Shown here in pieces: positions 29,763 to 40,799 of a stretch of 64,000 nt of DNA. The position numbers and the translations under genes were made by a program. The stretch is from the NCBI GenBank assembly GCA_030684405.1, contig JAUXYA010000008.1, positions 1-64,000 on the forward strand. The letters are read 5' to 3'. Position 1 is the stretch's first letter; every line of letters begins with the position of its first letter. Below the pieces are notes generated by a model. That model made no database searches, was not told where the DNA came from, and was given only the letters and a program-made list of their open reading frames with translations. The DNA is from Burkholderiales bacterium. GTDB taxonomy: Bacteria > Pseudomonadota > Gammaproteobacteria > Burkholderiales > SG8-41.

Positions 29763-31157
29763 TCACGCCTTCACCTGCGTCAACTGGGTGGCCACCGTGC
29801 CGATCGATCCGGCACCCATGGTCAGCACCACGTCGCCGTCGCGGGCCGCACTTTCGATCGCAGCTGGCAGATCGGTAATCTGTCCTATGAACACCGGCTC
29901 CACTTTCCCGAGAACCCTCACCGCTCGCGCCAGCGCCCGGCCATCGGCCGCTACTATTGGCGCCTCTCCGGCGGGATAGACCTCGGTCAGCAGAAGTGCG
30001 TCGACGCTCGACAGCACACGCACAAAATCCTCGAAACAGTCGCGGGTGCGCGTGTAGCGATGGGGCTGGAAAGCAAGAAGCAGCCGGCGCCCCGGGAATG
30101 CGCCACGCACCGCAGCAATGGTTGCCGCCATCTCGACCGGGTGATGTCCATAATCGTCGATCAGGTCGTAGCATCCGTCGCTACACGCGACTGCGCCGCA
30201 GCGCTGGAACCGCCGGCCTACGCCCTTGAACTCTGCCAGAGCCTTGACGATCTTCTCATCCGCGACGCCGGCCTCCATGCCGACCGCAATTGCCGCCAGT
30301 GCGTTCTGCACGTTGTGCAGCCCCGCCAGGTTAAGAACGACGTCAAGATCGGACAAGCGCTTGCCGTTCACGCGCCGGACCCGGAAGCGCATGCGCCCGG
30401 CATCCGCCAACACCGAGTAGGCGCGCAGCTGCGCGCCCTCGTCGATGCCGTAGGTCACCACGGTCTTGGTCAGGCGCGGCATGATTGAGCGCACGTTGGC
30501 ATCGTCGTTGCAGAGCACCACGACGCCGTAAAACGGCAGGCGCTCGACGAAATCGACGAAAGCCTGTTTCAGCTTGTCGAGCGAGTGGTCGTAGGTCTCC
30601 ATGTGATCGGCATCGATGTTGGTGACCACGGAAATCACCGGCTGCAGGTGCAGAAAGGACGCATCGGATTCATCCGCCTCGGCCACGATGAACTCGCCGG
30701 CGCCGAGCCGTGCATGCGCCCCTGCGCTTTCCAGCCGCCCGCCGATCACGAAGGTGGGATCCAGACCACCTTCGGCCAGCACGCTGGCTGCGAGGCTGGT
30801 GGTCGTGGTCTTGCCGTGGGTTCCGGCCACCGCGATGCCCTGCTTCAACCTCATCAATTCGGCCAGCATCAGCGCCCGCGGCACCACCGGCACATGGCGG
30901 GCACGCGCCGCAACTACTTCCGGATTGTCCGGCTTCACGGCGCTGGAAATCACCACCACGTCGGCTGCAGCGACATGCGCCGCGTCGTGGCCAATGCGAA
31001 CCTGCGCGCCGAACCCGGCGAGGCGTCGCGTCGCACTGCTCTCGCTGAGGTCGGAGCCGCTCACCGCATACCCGAGGTTGAACAGCACTTCGGCAATGCC
31101 GCTCATCCCGGCGCCGCCGATGCCCACAAAATGCACGTTGCGGACCTTGTGTCTCAT
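29763..31157 (-). CDS. murC: UDP-N-acetylmuramate--L-alanine ligase
   Basis: 464 residues. Rossmann start [20 protein letters not shown], Mur-ligase P-loop [21 protein letters not shown] and the C-terminal [19 protein letters not shown] 31157 has GAGG nine bases upstream, ten bases after the murG stop. Confidence 0.97.
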   Translation of the reverse strand: MRHKVRNVHFVGIGGAGMSGIAEVLFNLGYAVSGSDLSESSATRRLAGFGAQVRIGHDAAHVAAADVVVISSAVKPDNPEVVAARARHVPVVPRALMLAELMRLKQGIAVAGTHGKTTTTSLAASVLAEGGLDPTFVIGGRLESAGAHARLGAGEFIVAEADESDASFLHLQPVISVVTNIDADHMETYDHSLDKLKQAFVDFVERLPFYGVVVLCNDDANVRSIMPRLTKTVVTYGIDEGAQLRAYSVLADAGRMRFRVRRVNGKRLSDLDVVLNLAGLHNVQNALAAIAVGMEAGVADEKIVKALAEFKGVGRRFQRCGAVACSDGCYDLIDDYGHHPVEMAATIAAVRGAFPGRRLLLAFQPHRYTRTRDCFEDFVRVLSSVDALLLTEVYPAGEAPIVAADGRALARAVRVLGKVEPVFIGQITDLPAAIESAARDGDVVLTMGAGSIGTVATQLTQVKA

Positions 31158-31167
31158 TGAACGGTCC

Positions 31168-32241
31168 TCATGCCGGCGCCAGCTCCATGCAATAGTCGGC
31201 CACCCGGGTTGCCGCATCCGGCTTGCCGGCAGCCCGGGCAGCCCGGGCCATCTCCAGGAGTTTCGCCCGGGTCAGCCCGCGCAGAACATCGGCCAGCGCT
31301 CGCGGCGTCAGATTTTTCTGTGGCATCAGCAGCGCCGCGCCACGATCAGCGAGATAGCGCGCATTGCGCGTCTGGTGATCGTCCACCGCGTGCGGAAAGG
31401 GCACGAGGATGCTGCCAACACCGGCAACTGCCAATTCGGTCACAGTGGTTGCGCCGGCACGGCACACCAGCAGGTCGGCCGCGCCGTAGCGTGCAGCCAT
31501 GTCATCGATGAACGCCGGCACCTCGGCCTCTACGCCTGCGGCACGATAATTTGCTCGCAACTGCTCCACATGCGCGGCACCCGCTTGGTGCACCACCCGC
31601 GGCCGTTCGCCGGCGGTCATCAGGGCCAACGCCTGCGGCACCGTTTCGTTCAGTGCCCGTGCACCTAGGCTGCCGCCGATCACCAGCATCCTCAGGGGGC
31701 CGCTGCGGTTGGCAAAGCGCGCTTCGGGTGACGGCAGGCTGACGATGTCGCTGCGTACCGGATTGCCCGACCAGATCACGTCAACACGCCCTTCGAAGGC
31801 GTCCGGAAACGCCGAGAGCACACGGTCGGCCACGCCAGCGAGCACGCGGTTAGCCAGCCCCGGAACGGCATTTTGTTCGTGGATCAGCAATGGCCGGCCG
31901 AACAGCGCAGCCATCATGCCGCCCGGGAAAGACGCATAGCCCCCCATACCGAGCACCACGTCGGGACGGTGGCGGAATATCGCCGCTGCACTCTGCCAGA
32001 AGGCGACCAGCAAAGCTGCCGGCAGCAGCAGCTTGCGCAGCCAGCCCTTGCCGCGCACGCCGCCGAAGCGTATCCATTCCGTCGCATAACCCCGGGGCGG
32101 CACCAGCCGCTCCTCCATGCCGCCACGCGCGCCCAGCCAGACCACCTGCCAGCCGCGATCGCGCAGCACATCGGCGACGGCCAGCGCCGGAAAGATATGG
32201 CCGCCGGTGCCGCCAGCCATGACGAGGATGGTGCGGCTCAT
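31168..32241 (-). CDS. murG: UDP-GlcNAc:lipid I N-acetylglucosaminyltransferase
   Basis: 357-residue GT-B peripheral membrane enzyme that makes lipid II. It shows the G loops [16 protein letters not shown] and [35 protein letters not shown], and the donor-site [13 protein letters not shown]. The ATG overlaps the ftsW stop (ATGA). Confidence 0.97.
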   Translation of the reverse strand: MSRTILVMAGGTGGHIFPALAVADVLRDRGWQVVWLGARGGMEERLVPPRGYATEWIRFGGVRGKGWLRKLLLPAALLVAFWQSAAAIFRHRPDVVLGMGGYASFPGGMMAALFGRPLLIHEQNAVPGLANRVLAGVADRVLSAFPDAFEGRVDVIWSGNPVRSDIVSLPSPEARFANRSGPLRMLVIGGSLGARALNETVPQALALMTAGERPRVVHQAGAAHVEQLRANYRAAGVEAEVPAFIDDMAARYGAADLLVCRAGATTVTELAVAGVGSILVPFPHAVDDHQTRNARYLADRGAALLMPQKNLTPRALADVLRGLTRAKLLEMARAARAAGKPDAATRVADYCMELAPA

Positions 32242-33404
32242 ACCGTGAACCCCCGTTGCATCTGACGGTTCTCCCAGTCGATCCGCAGCAGGATCGCAAG
32301 CGCGCAGCAGGTGGCGAGGATCGCACTGCCGCCGAAAGACAGCAGCGGCAGCGTCAGTCCCTTGGTCGGCAGCACACCCATGTTGACGCCCATATTGATG
32401 ATCACCTGGACGCCGATCCACAAGCCGATACCCTGCGCCACCAATGCCGGGTACGGACGGCCCAAATCGGCTGCCAGACGGCCGATGGCAAAGGCGCGGG
32501 CGACTATCCACGAAAACAGCAGGATCAGCACCAGCACGCCGGCAAACCCCAGCTCTTCGGCGATTACTGCGAGCAGAAAATCGGTATGCGCCTCGGGCAG
32601 GTAGAACAGCTTCTCGACGCTGGCGCCGAGGCCGACGCCGAACCACTCGCCGCGGCCGAACGCGATCAGCGCATGCGACAGCTGGTACCCCTTGCCGTAG
32701 GGGTCGGCCCAGGGATCCATGAAGCCGACGATCCTCTGCATGCGGTACGGACTGGTCCAGATCAGCAGCAGGAAGCCGATTACCAGCATCACAATAAGGC
32801 CGGCGAACAGACGCCAGCTCATGCCGCCGAGGAAAAGAATGCCCATCGCGATTACCGTGATCACCGCAAAGGCGCCAAAATCAGGTTCGCGCAGCAGCAG
32901 CCCGCCGGTGAGCAGCATCACACCCGCCATCGGCAGAAAGCCCTTGCGCAGGCTGTGCATGAACGCGGCCTTGCGGACGGTGTAATCGGCGGCGTAAAGC
33001 ACTGCGCACAGCTTCATCAGTTCCGAGGGCTGCATGTTGACGATGCCGAGCGGCAGCCAGCGCCGGCTGCCGTTGACTTCGCGCCCGATACCCGGGATCA
33101 GCACCAGCATCAGCAGCACCATGCCAAGCACGAACAGCAGTGGTGCGGCACGTTGCCAGACACGCAGGGGCACCTGGAAAACGATGCCCGCAGCCACCAG
33201 GCTCACCAGGATGTAAGCAGCATGCCGGGTCAGATAATACGCAGCGTTGTTGCCGGTGCTGCGGCTCGCCTCGGCAATGGCGATTGATGCCGAATACACC
33301 ATCACCATGCCGAAGCCGAGCAGCAACAGCGTCACCCAGACCAGGGCGTTGTCGTACTCGGCGCCGGCAGCGCGCTGGTTGACGGTGGCGTAATACTGGC
33401 TCAC
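32238..33404 (-). CDS. ftsW: Septal peptidoglycan glycosyltransferase FtsW
   Basis: 388-residue SEDS polymerase with about ten membrane helices. Signatures include [41 protein letters not shown] (the essential Asp of SEDS enzymes), [30 protein letters not shown]-like [13 protein letters not shown], and the end [14 protein letters not shown] overlap with murD. Confidence 0.97.
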   Translation of the reverse strand: MSQYYATVNQRAAGAEYDNALVWVTLLLLGFGMVMVYSASIAIAEASRSTGNNAAYYLTRHAAYILVSLVAAGIVFQVPLRVWQRAAPLLFVLGMVLLMLVLIPGIGREVNGSRRWLPLGIVNMQPSELMKLCAVLYAADYTVRKAAFMHSLRKGFLPMAGVMLLTGGLLLREPDFGAFAVITVIAMGILFLGGMSWRLFAGLIVMLVIGFLLLIWTSPYRMQRIVGFMDPWADPYGKGYQLSHALIAFGRGEWFGVGLGASVEKLFYLPEAHTDFLLAVIAEELGFAGVLVLILLFSWIVARAFAIGRLAADLGRPYPALVAQGIGLWIGVQVIINMGVNMGVLPTKGLTLPLLSFGGSAILATCCALAILLRIDWENRQMQRGFTV

Positions 33405-34774
33405 GAACGCCCCTGCTGCAGCACCGACACCGCTTCGGCAAACGCCTCGGCGCGATGCACGTAATTGCGATACATGTCATAACTCGCGCAGGCCGGCGAC
33501 AGCAGCACGGCGTCTCCCGGCCGCGCGGCTGCAAACGCGAGCGTCACCGCCTCGGTCATATTCGCTGCACGCAGCAGCGGCACGTCAGCGCCAACCGCAG
33601 CCGCGATGCGCTGCGCGTCACGGCCGATCAGCACGATCGCCCGCGCCTTGCCACGGGCAGCCGCGGCGAGCGGCGCAAAATCCTGGCCCTTGCCGTCACC
33701 GCCGGCGATCAGCACCAGCGGCACACGCAACCCGGTCAGCGCCGCGACGGTGGCGCCGACATTGGTGCCTTTGGAGTCGTCATAGAACTCGATGTTATTG
33801 ATTTTATTTATACTTTTTACGCGGTGCGGCAATCCCTCGAAACCTCGCCAGCCTTCGACGATGGCATCATCGGCAACGCCAATGGCGCGACACAGGGCCC
33901 CCGCCGCAAGCGCGTTGGCTGCGTTGTGCAGTCCGGCGACCCTCAGGACATCGAGCGGCGCCAGAACAACCGCACCACGCCGCAAGGCTGCGCCCACATC
34001 GACAATGCCCCAGTCCTCGTCTGCCCGCGGCGCATCAAGGCCGAAAGTTGCCTGGCGCCGGCCCGGCAGCACCATGCCGCGGCTCCACTCGTCGTCGCGA
34101 TTGAGCAACTGCAATCCATCGCCGGCGAAAATACGCGCCTTGGCCGCGGCGTACTCGCGCATGCCGTCATACCGGTCGAGATGATCTTCAGAAAGATTGA
34201 GCACCGTCGCCGCTTGCGGCCGCAGCGAAGCCGTGCTCTCAAGCTGGAAACTCGACAGTTCGAGTACAACCGCACCCGGCATCTCCGCACCGTCCTCGAT
34301 TCCGCTGAGGCCATCCAGCACCGGCAGGCCGATGTTGCCCGCAACCAGCGGCCGCAGGCCTGCGGCAACACAAATTTCCCCGGCCATCGCAGTCACCGTG
34401 CTTTTGCCATTGGAGCCGGTAATTGCCACCACCGGCGGCATATCGCCGCGGGCGGCGAGCGCCTGTGCAAAAAGTTCAATGTCACCGACCACCGGCACAC
34501 CGCGTCCCGCCGCCAACGCGATCGGACCGCGGCGGCGGTCGATGCCGGGGCTCACTGCGATGATGTCGGCGCGCGCAAATTCCTCCTCGGGCACGCCGCC
34601 GAGCAGCAACGGCAGTTCCGGGCATTCGCGCTGCAGGACCTCCGCCGCGGGTGGCGCAGTGCGTGTATCCGCGGCGCGGACGTTGGCGCCGTGCCGGCGC
34701 AGCCAACGCGTCATCGACAGCCCGGTGTCGCCGAGACCGAGGACCAGCACCCGGGCGCCCGCCAGATCGAGCAT
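33401..34774 (-). CDS. murD: UDP-N-acetylmuramoylalanine--D-glutamate ligase
   Basis: 457 residues from ATG 34774: [21 protein letters not shown]-loop [43 protein letters not shown] and the C-terminal [16 protein letters not shown] lies about nine bases before this start, and the family begins here. The frame stays open to ATG 34879, which would add 35 residues rich in Cys and Arg; that start would nearly touch the mraY stop. Residues near 320 ([10 protein letters not shown]) are coded by an AT-rich island. Confidence 0.95.
   Translation of the reverse strand: MLDLAGARVLVLGLGDTGLSMTRWLRRHGANVRAADTRTAPPAAEVLQRECPELPLLLGGVPEEEFARADIIAVSPGIDRRRGPIALAAGRGVPVVGDIELFAQALAARGDMPPVVAITGSNGKSTVTAMAGEICVAAGLRPLVAGNIGLPVLDGLSGIEDGAEMPGAVVLELSSFQLESTASLRPQAATVLNLSEDHLDRYDGMREYAAAKARIFAGDGLQLLNRDDEWSRGMVLPGRRQATFGLDAPRADEDWGIVDVGAALRRGAVVLAPLDVLRVAGLHNAANALAAGALCRAIGVADDAIVEGWRGFEGLPHRVKSINKINNIEFYDDSKGTNVGATVAALTGLRVPLVLIAGGDGKGQDFAPLAAAARGKARAIVLIGRDAQRIAAAVGADVPLLRAANMTEAVTLAFAAARPGDAVLLSPACASYDMYRNYVHRAEAFAEAVSVLQQGRS
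33793..33821. repeat. AT-rich island, copy 4, inside murD
   Basis: ATTGATTTTATTTATACTTT lies in frame in murD, just before the DDSKGTN motif, in a gene otherwise near 65% GC. The encoded residues (INKINNIE) replace the usual variable strand without changing length. Confidence 0.35.
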
Positions 34775-34880
34775 CAGCAGCAACTCCACGCCATCGCAGC
34801 GCAGGCGCAGGAAGGCCACAGGACTGCCGGCGTTGCGGCAGAGGCTGGAATGGCATGTTCCGGGCATCGGCTTGGGCATC

Positions 34881-35966
34881 TCATCGCAGCTTCAATGTCG
34901 ACAGTCCGATTAACACCAGCATCATCGTAATAATCCAGAAGCGAACGACGACCTGGTTTTCTTTCCAGCCTTTCAGTTCGTAATGGTGGTGCAGGGGCGC
35001 CATTCGAAAGATGCGCTTGCCGGTGAGCTTGAACGAGGCAACCTGCAGCATCACTGACAGCGTCTCCACAACAAATACGCCGCCCATGATGAAAAGCACG
35101 ATTTCCTGGCGTACGATGACCGCGATCGTGCCGAGCGCGGCGCCCAGGGCCAGCGCCCCGACGTCGCCCATGAACACTTCTGCCGGATAGGCGTTGAACC
35201 ACAGGAAGGCGAGCCCGGCACCGGCAATCGCACCGCAGATCACCGCCAGTTCGCCGGCACCCGGGATGTAGGGAAATCCGAGGTACTTGGCAAACACCGC
35301 GTTGCCGGCCACGTAGGCAAAGACGCCCAGCGCACTGCCCACCATCACCGTCGGCATGATGGCCAGCCCGTCGAGGCCGTCGGTCAGGTTGACTGCATTG
35401 CTGGTACCGACGATGACGAAGTAGGTCATCCCGATGAAGCCGATCGCACCCAGTGGATAAGCCACCTGCTTGAAGAACGGCACGATGAATTCGGTCTGTG
35501 CCGGCAGGTTGGTCGAGTAGGCAATGAATATCGCGGCGCCCAGCCCCAGTACCGACTGCCAGAAAAACTTAGCTTTCGCCGACAATCCCTTGGGATTGCG
35601 GTGTACTACCTTGCGGTAGTCATCGACCCAGCCTATTGCGCCGAAACCGACAGTGACGCAAAGCACGACCCAGACGAAGCGGTTGCTCAAATCCGCCCAC
35701 AGCAGTGTCGTCACGATGATCGACACCAGAATCAGCGCACCGCCCATGGTCGGTGTCCCGGCCTTGGCCAGATGGGTCTGAGGACCGTCGTCGCGCACCG
35801 CCTGCCCGATCTTGTAGGCAGCGAGTTTGCGGATCAGGGCAGGCCCGACGATGAACGAGATCACCAGCGAGGTGAGACAGGCCAGCACCGCGCGCAGCGT
35901 CAGATAGTTGAACACGTTGAATGCGCGGATATGCTGTTCCAGAAATTGCGCCAGTTCGAGCAGCAT
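34881..35966 (-). CDS. mraY: Phospho-MurNAc-pentapeptide transferase
   Basis: 361-residue, ten-helix enzyme forming lipid I on undecaprenyl phosphate. [11 protein letters not shown], the catalytic DDYRKV and [10 protein letters not shown] aspartates, [15 protein letters not shown] and the [12 protein letters not shown] motif are all present. Start [21 protein letters not shown] is typical. Confidence 0.98.
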   Translation of the reverse strand: MLLELAQFLEQHIRAFNVFNYLTLRAVLACLTSLVISFIVGPALIRKLAAYKIGQAVRDDGPQTHLAKAGTPTMGGALILVSIIVTTLLWADLSNRFVWVVLCVTVGFGAIGWVDDYRKVVHRNPKGLSAKAKFFWQSVLGLGAAIFIAYSTNLPAQTEFIVPFFKQVAYPLGAIGFIGMTYFVIVGTSNAVNLTDGLDGLAIMPTVMVGSALGVFAYVAGNAVFAKYLGFPYIPGAGELAVICGAIAGAGLAFLWFNAYPAEVFMGDVGALALGAALGTIAVIVRQEIVLFIMGGVFVVETLSVMLQVASFKLTGKRIFRMAPLHHHYELKGWKENQVVVRFWIITMMLVLIGLSTLKLR

Positions 35967-35969
35967 CGA

Positions 35970-37328
35970 CTAGGCCTCCGCCCCGGAAACTTCGAAACTG
36001 CGTACTACGCGCTCCATCTGCATGAAGCGCGACCCTTTGACCAGCAGCGCCGTTTGCGGACCGAGTGCGTTGCCGACATCCGCCAGCAGATCCTCGATGC
36101 GCGTGTAATGGCAGGCGCCGTCGCCGAAGGCCGCCGCTGAAGCTGCCGCCAGCTTGCCGAGCGTGAACAGGCCGTGCACGCCGGACTGCTTCGCGTAGGC
36201 ACCGACCTCTTCGTGGAATGCGGCGCCTTGACTGCCCACTTCGCCCATATCGCCCAGCACCAGCAGCCGGTGCCCCGGCATCCCCGCGAGTACGTCGATC
36301 GCGGCGCGCACCGAGTCCGGATTGGCGTTGTAGGTATCGTCGATCAGGATCGCACCGCGCGCGCCGGACTTCGTCTGCAGGCGCCCCTTAACCGCGACGA
36401 AGCGCGACAGTGCCACCGCGCAGCCGGCCAGCGGCACGCCGGCGGCGGTAGCCGCAGCGATCGCACCGAGAGCGTTACGCGCATTGTGCTCGCCGGCCAG
36501 CGGCAGTTCGAAGACAGTCTGCGCCCCGGGCACCGTCACCTCCAGCCAGGATGAAGAAGCCAGCAGCCGGCACTGCGCGCGCACGCGGTTGTGGGTGCCG
36601 AGTCCGAAATCGCGGACTTCGCGCGAAGCCGCGGCGGCCCTCCACAGGCCGGCATGGGGATCATCGCCGTTGATCACGGCCACGCCATCCGCCGGCAGGG
36701 CCCGGATCAGGCTGGCATGCTCCTCAGCGACATCCGCGACCGAGCGCATGAACTCCTGGTGCTCGCGCTGGGCATTGTTAACCAGCGCCACTGTCGGCGC
36801 TGCCAGCTGCGCCAGTTGTGCTGTCTCGCCGGAATGGTTCATGCCGACCTCCACCACGGCCGCGCGATGCTCGCCGCGCAACGCGAGCAGCGTCAGCGGC
36901 ATGCCGATGTGGTTGTTGAGATTGCCGCGAGTCGCCAGCACTGCCGCGTCGCCGAAATGCTCGCGCAGACAGGCCGCAATCATCTCCTTGACCGTAGTCT
37001 TGCCGTTGGACCCTGCTACCGCGATCAGCGGCAGGTGAAACTGCCGCCGCCAGTGGGCCGCCAGCACGCCCAGCGCGACAGTAGTGTCAGCCACTCTTGC
37101 GACCGCCAAGGGCGCCACTCCGGCATGGTCGCGGTCGACCAGCGCAGCGGCGGCGCCAGAAGCTGCGGCTGCAGCAAGAAAATCATGGCCGTCAAAGCGT
37201 TCTCCGCGCAGCGCCACAAACAACTCGCCCTGCCTGATGCCACGGCTATCGGTGGACACGGCATAAAACGGCACATCGGCCCCGCGCAGTTCACCGCCGG
37301 TGATCTTCGCGGCAATGGCCAAAGTCAT
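35970..37328 (-). CDS. murF: UDP-MurNAc-tripeptide--D-Ala-D-Ala ligase
   Basis: 452 residues: MurF N-terminal VSTDSRGIRQGELFVALRG, P-loop GSNGKTTVKEM, VVEVGMNHSGE, IDDTYNANPDSV and the C-terminal LVLGDMGEVGSQG. The frame opens GTG-ATG; ATG 37328 overlaps the murE stop as TGATG. The gap to mraY is only three bases. Confidence 0.97.
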   Translation of the reverse strand: MTLAIAAKITGGELRGADVPFYAVSTDSRGIRQGELFVALRGERFDGHDFLAAAAASGAAAALVDRDHAGVAPLAVARVADTTVALGVLAAHWRRQFHLPLIAVAGSNGKTTVKEMIAACLREHFGDAAVLATRGNLNNHIGMPLTLLALRGEHRAAVVEVGMNHSGETAQLAQLAAPTVALVNNAQREHQEFMRSVADVAEEHASLIRALPADGVAVINGDDPHAGLWRAAAASREVRDFGLGTHNRVRAQCRLLASSSWLEVTVPGAQTVFELPLAGEHNARNALGAIAAATAAGVPLAGCAVALSRFVAVKGRLQTKSGARGAILIDDTYNANPDSVRAAIDVLAGMPGHRLLVLGDMGEVGSQGAAFHEEVGAYAKQSGVHGLFTLGKLAAASAAAFGDGACHYTRIEDLLADVGNALGPQTALLVKGSRFMQMERVVRSFEVSGAEA

Positions 37329-38788
37329 CACCGGGCCCTCCCCGCCAGCGCCAAACGAACCACCGCGGCATCACTGAACCTGCGGCGCCTGCCGCCGATC
37401 TCCTGGTAGTTCTCGTGGCCCTTGCCCGCTACCAGCACGACGTCGCCACGCTGCGCCTCGGCGAGCGCGGCAAGAATCGCCTTCCGGCGGTCGACGATTT
37501 CCTGGCGCGAACCGCGCATTCCTTTGGCAATCTCGGCAATGATGGCCGCCGGATCCTCATCACGCGGATTGTCGCTGGTGACGATTACACGGTCCGCGTG
37601 GCGCGAAGCCACGGCGCCCATCAACGGCCTTTTGCCGCGGTCGCGGCTGCCGCCGCAACCGAACACACAGAACAGGCGGCCCTCTCCGGCGATCCCGCGC
37701 AGCGCGAGCAGCACTTTCTCCAGCGCATCCGGCGTGTGCGCATAATCGACCACCACCAGCGGTCTGCCGCCGCCGCCGTAAGTTTCAGTCCGGCCGGCAA
37801 CCGGGCGCACTTTTTCCAGTGCAGCAACCGAACGCTCCAGATTCATGCCACCTGCAAGCAGCACCGCCAGCGAACCGAGCAGATTGGAGGCATTGAAGGC
37901 GCCGATCAGCGGACTGCGCAACTTTCCCCGACCCCAGGGCGACGCAATCTCAAAAGCCATGCCGTCGAGTCCGAGCCGCAGATTCCGCCCCTGTACACAG
38001 CATTTGTGCACACGCGCCGCACTGCCGCTGAAACCGTAACCGACCAGCTCCGCGCGCCGATGCTTCCAGCCCAGCGCAAGTTCCCGCGCGAAGGCATCGT
38101 CAATATTGACCACGGCACGGCTCAGCGTTGGCCAGCGGAAGAGTTTTGCCTTGGCTGCCTTGTAGCGGCGCATCGTGCCGTGATAGTCAAGATGGTCGCG
38201 CGTCAGATTGGTCAGCATCGCGACATCAAACTCGACGCCGGAAAGCCGGTCCTGGTCGAGTCCGTGCGACGACACTTCCATGCACACCGCACGCGCGCCG
38301 GCGCGCGCCAGCGTGCGCATGCGCGCCTGCAGGGTGACCGCATCCGGCGTGGTGTTGGCGTGCGCATCCAGCCTTCCCGGAAAACCGCTGCCCAGTGTAC
38401 CGATCACGGCGCACTTGCGCCGCATCCGGGTCAGCGACTGCGCGACCCACTGGCTGCAGGAGGTCTTGCCATTGGTGCCGGTTATGCCGACGGTCCACAA
38501 TCGAGAACTGGGCCTGCCGTAGATCTCGGCGGCAATCACGCCGGCTTCCCGCCGCAACCGCGGAATGCCGAGATTCGGCACCCGCCATTGCGCGTTCCAG
38601 GAATAACCATCGCTGTCCCACAGCACCGATGCAGCACCTTTGGCCAGTGCCTGGGCAATGTAGTCCCGGCCATCGCGGGCTTCGCCGGGATAGGCGAGGA
38701 AAGTATCGCCCGCCCGCACCGCGCGGCTGTCCACGGTCAGCCGGCGCACGCCAAGCTGGCGCAGCACCTGGGAATCGACGCCGTTCAC
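37328..38788 (-). CDS. murE: UDP-MurNAc-tripeptide synthetase (meso-diaminopimelate adding)
   Basis: 486 residues with P-loop TGTNGKTSCSQWVAQS, NLTRDHLDYHG, VDYAHTPDALEK and VTSDNPRDEDP. The DNPR motif is the known specificity mark for meso-diaminopimelate rather than lysine. ATGA overlap with ftsI. Confidence 0.97.
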   Translation of the reverse strand: MNGVDSQVLRQLGVRRLTVDSRAVRAGDTFLAYPGEARDGRDYIAQALAKGAASVLWDSDGYSWNAQWRVPNLGIPRLRREAGVIAAEIYGRPSSRLWTVGITGTNGKTSCSQWVAQSLTRMRRKCAVIGTLGSGFPGRLDAHANTTPDAVTLQARMRTLARAGARAVCMEVSSHGLDQDRLSGVEFDVAMLTNLTRDHLDYHGTMRRYKAAKAKLFRWPTLSRAVVNIDDAFARELALGWKHRRAELVGYGFSGSAARVHKCCVQGRNLRLGLDGMAFEIASPWGRGKLRSPLIGAFNASNLLGSLAVLLAGGMNLERSVAALEKVRPVAGRTETYGGGGRPLVVVDYAHTPDALEKVLLALRGIAGEGRLFCVFGCGGSRDRGKRPLMGAVASRHADRVIVTSDNPRDEDPAAIIAEIAKGMRGSRQEIVDRRKAILAALAEAQRGDVVLVAGKGHENYQEIGGRRRRFSDAAVVRLALAGRAR

Positions 38789-40518
38789 ACCTCCTCCCGC
38801 ACCAGCGGCGCATCCTCGGGCGCCAGCATTGTCGTCCTGCCCGGAGCATCAGGCGGCACCGCGAGAAAACGCAACGTGCCCGCAGCCACCTGGCTGAACA
38901 CCGGCGCCGCCACGGCACCGCCGTAGTGCTGGCCCGCGGAGGGTTCGTCGATCATGACCGCGATGATGATCCGCGGCTTCATTGCGGGCGCCATGCCGAC
39001 AAAAGACGATACATAGCGGTTGGTGGCGTAGCCGCGGCCTTCAAGCTTGTGGGCCGTTCCGGTCTTGCCGGCGACGGTATATCCCGACACCTGCGCGCCT
39101 GGCGCAGTGCCGCCCGGCTGCGCTGCCATTTCGAGCATCTGGCGCACCGCGAGCGCGGTCTGGGCGGAGATCACCCGGGTACCCTGCACCGGGCCTTCAC
39201 GTTTAACCAGCGTCACCGGATACAGGACACCATCGGAAGCGAATACGGTGTAAGAGCGCGCCAACTGCAGTAGCGACACCGAGATGCCGTAGCCATAGGA
39301 CATCGTCGCCTGCTCGATCGGCCGCCAGGAGCTATGCGCGCGCAGCCGGCCCGAAACCTCGCCTGGAAATCCGGAACGCGGCGGCGTGCCGAACCCCACT
39401 TGGCTGAACAGACCCCACAGCATTTCCGAGGGCATCGCCAGTCCAATCTTGGCCGTGCCTACGTTGGACGACTTCTGGATGACCTGGGCCACAGTCAGTG
39501 CGCCTTGCGGATGCACATCGCGGATGGTGCGGTTGCCGATGGTCAACTGGCCCGGCGCCGTCTGGATCACGGTTCCCGGCTTGAACAGGCCAGCCTCGAG
39601 GGCAGCCGCTGCCGTAAACGGCTTGAGCGTCGAACCCGGCTCGAAAAGATCCGTCACGGTCCTGTTGCGCATGCGCTGCGCATCAAGCTTGCCGCGGTTG
39701 TTGGGGTTGTACGTCGGCATGTTGGCCATCGCCAGGACTTCGCCGGTGGCCACGTCAAGCACGACAATGGCGCCGGCCTTCGCGCGGTGGGCCACCACCG
39801 CCGCCCTCAGTTCGCGGAAAGCCAGATACTGGATGCGCGCATCGATCGACAGGCGCAGTTGCTGCCCGTTCTGCGGCACGCGTATGCTTTCCACGTCCTC
39901 GACGATGCGGCCGAGGCGGTCCTTGATCACCCGCCGGCTGCCGGGCCTTCCGGCCAGCGTTTCCTCGAAAGCCAGCTCCAGCGCTTCCTGCCCCCTGTCA
40001 TCGATGCCGGTAAAGCCGACAATGTGCGACATCACCTCGCCGGCCGGGTAATAGCGGCGATGTTCACGCTGCAGGAACACCCCGGGTATGCCGAGCTGAA
40101 CCACGCGCTCCGCCTGGTCCGGTGGCAGCTGACGCTTCAGGTAAACGAACTCGCGCCGAGTATCGGCAAGGCGCGCATGCAGATCCGCATCGCTCATGCC
40201 CAGCAGCTTTGAGAGCCGGCGCAGCGCAGCCGGATCTGCCTCGACATCAGCAGGACTTGCAGCCACCGATTCGACCGGGGTCGAGATCGCCAGCGGTTCG
40301 TTGTTGCGGTCAACGATCATGCCGCGGCTCGCGCCAATTTCGACGACCCGCGAATAACGCGACTCCCCTTTCCGCTGCAGGAAATCGTTGTTCAGGGCCT
40401 GCAGCCACAGTGCGCGGCCGGCAAGGCCGATAAACCATGCACCGAGCACGAGCAACAGCAGGTTCGCGCGCCAGCGGGGCAGGCTCGGCGACTGTTCACG
40501 TGAGCTGGACGGCCTCAT
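38785..40518 (-). CDS. ftsI: Septal transpeptidase FtsI (PBP3)
   Basis: 577 residues: a cytoplasmic tail and membrane helix (LLLLVLGAWFIGLAGRALWL), the pedestal domain with RGMIVDRNNEPLA, and the transpeptidase domain with the active-site serine in PGSTLKPFT, SSN, and the KTGTAHK box in VAGKTGTA. ATG 40518 overlaps the ftsL stop; the open frame upstream is a shadow of ftsL. Confidence 0.97.
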   Translation of the reverse strand: MRPSSSREQSPSLPRWRANLLLLVLGAWFIGLAGRALWLQALNNDFLQRKGESRYSRVVEIGASRGMIVDRNNEPLAISTPVESVAASPADVEADPAALRRLSKLLGMSDADLHARLADTRREFVYLKRQLPPDQAERVVQLGIPGVFLQREHRRYYPAGEVMSHIVGFTGIDDRGQEALELAFEETLAGRPGSRRVIKDRLGRIVEDVESIRVPQNGQQLRLSIDARIQYLAFRELRAAVVAHRAKAGAIVVLDVATGEVLAMANMPTYNPNNRGKLDAQRMRNRTVTDLFEPGSTLKPFTAAAALEAGLFKPGTVIQTAPGQLTIGNRTIRDVHPQGALTVAQVIQKSSNVGTAKIGLAMPSEMLWGLFSQVGFGTPPRSGFPGEVSGRLRAHSSWRPIEQATMSYGYGISVSLLQLARSYTVFASDGVLYPVTLVKREGPVQGTRVISAQTALAVRQMLEMAAQPGGTAPGAQVSGYTVAGKTGTAHKLEGRGYATNRYVSSFVGMAPAMKPRIIIAVMIDEPSAGQHYGGAVAAPVFSQVAAGTLRFLAVPPDAPGRTTMLAPEDAPLVREEV

Positions 40519-40799
40519 GGCGGAGTCACCGGCCGTGACGCCGGCACCACTTCGACCCTGCCCGGAGGCGGCAGGCGCATGCCCAGTTCGCGGGTGGCAA
40601 GGCGTTCGATCCTTCCGTGGGTGGCCCAGGTTCCCTGCTCGAGTTGCAGCTGTCCCCATTCATCATCGAGCCGCTTCGCCGCCGTCTGCTCCTTTTGCAG
40701 TTCACCATAGAGCTTGCGCGCCTTGTGCTGGGATGTGACCAGTGCGAAGGCGCAGACGATCAGCGCAGCCAGCAGGATGAACGCAAGGCGTGCGGTCAC
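40515..40799 (-). CDS. ftsL: Cell division protein FtsL
   Basis: 94 residues with one membrane helix ([19 protein letters not shown]) and a coiled coil with a leucine pattern ([29 protein letters not shown]), as in FtsL of the FtsQLB complex. It starts with GTG 40799, overlapping the rsmH stop by four bases (GTGA). Confidence 0.92.
   Translation of the reverse strand: MTARLAFILLAALIVCAFALVTSQHKARKLYGELQKEQTAAKRLDDEWGQLQLEQGTWATHGRIERLATRELGMRLPPPGRVEVVPASRPVTPP

Noticed and set aside
28774-30174. Longer MurB reading from within murC
   Set aside because: The MurB fold begins after [10 protein letters not shown]; the extension is out-of-frame murC sequence.
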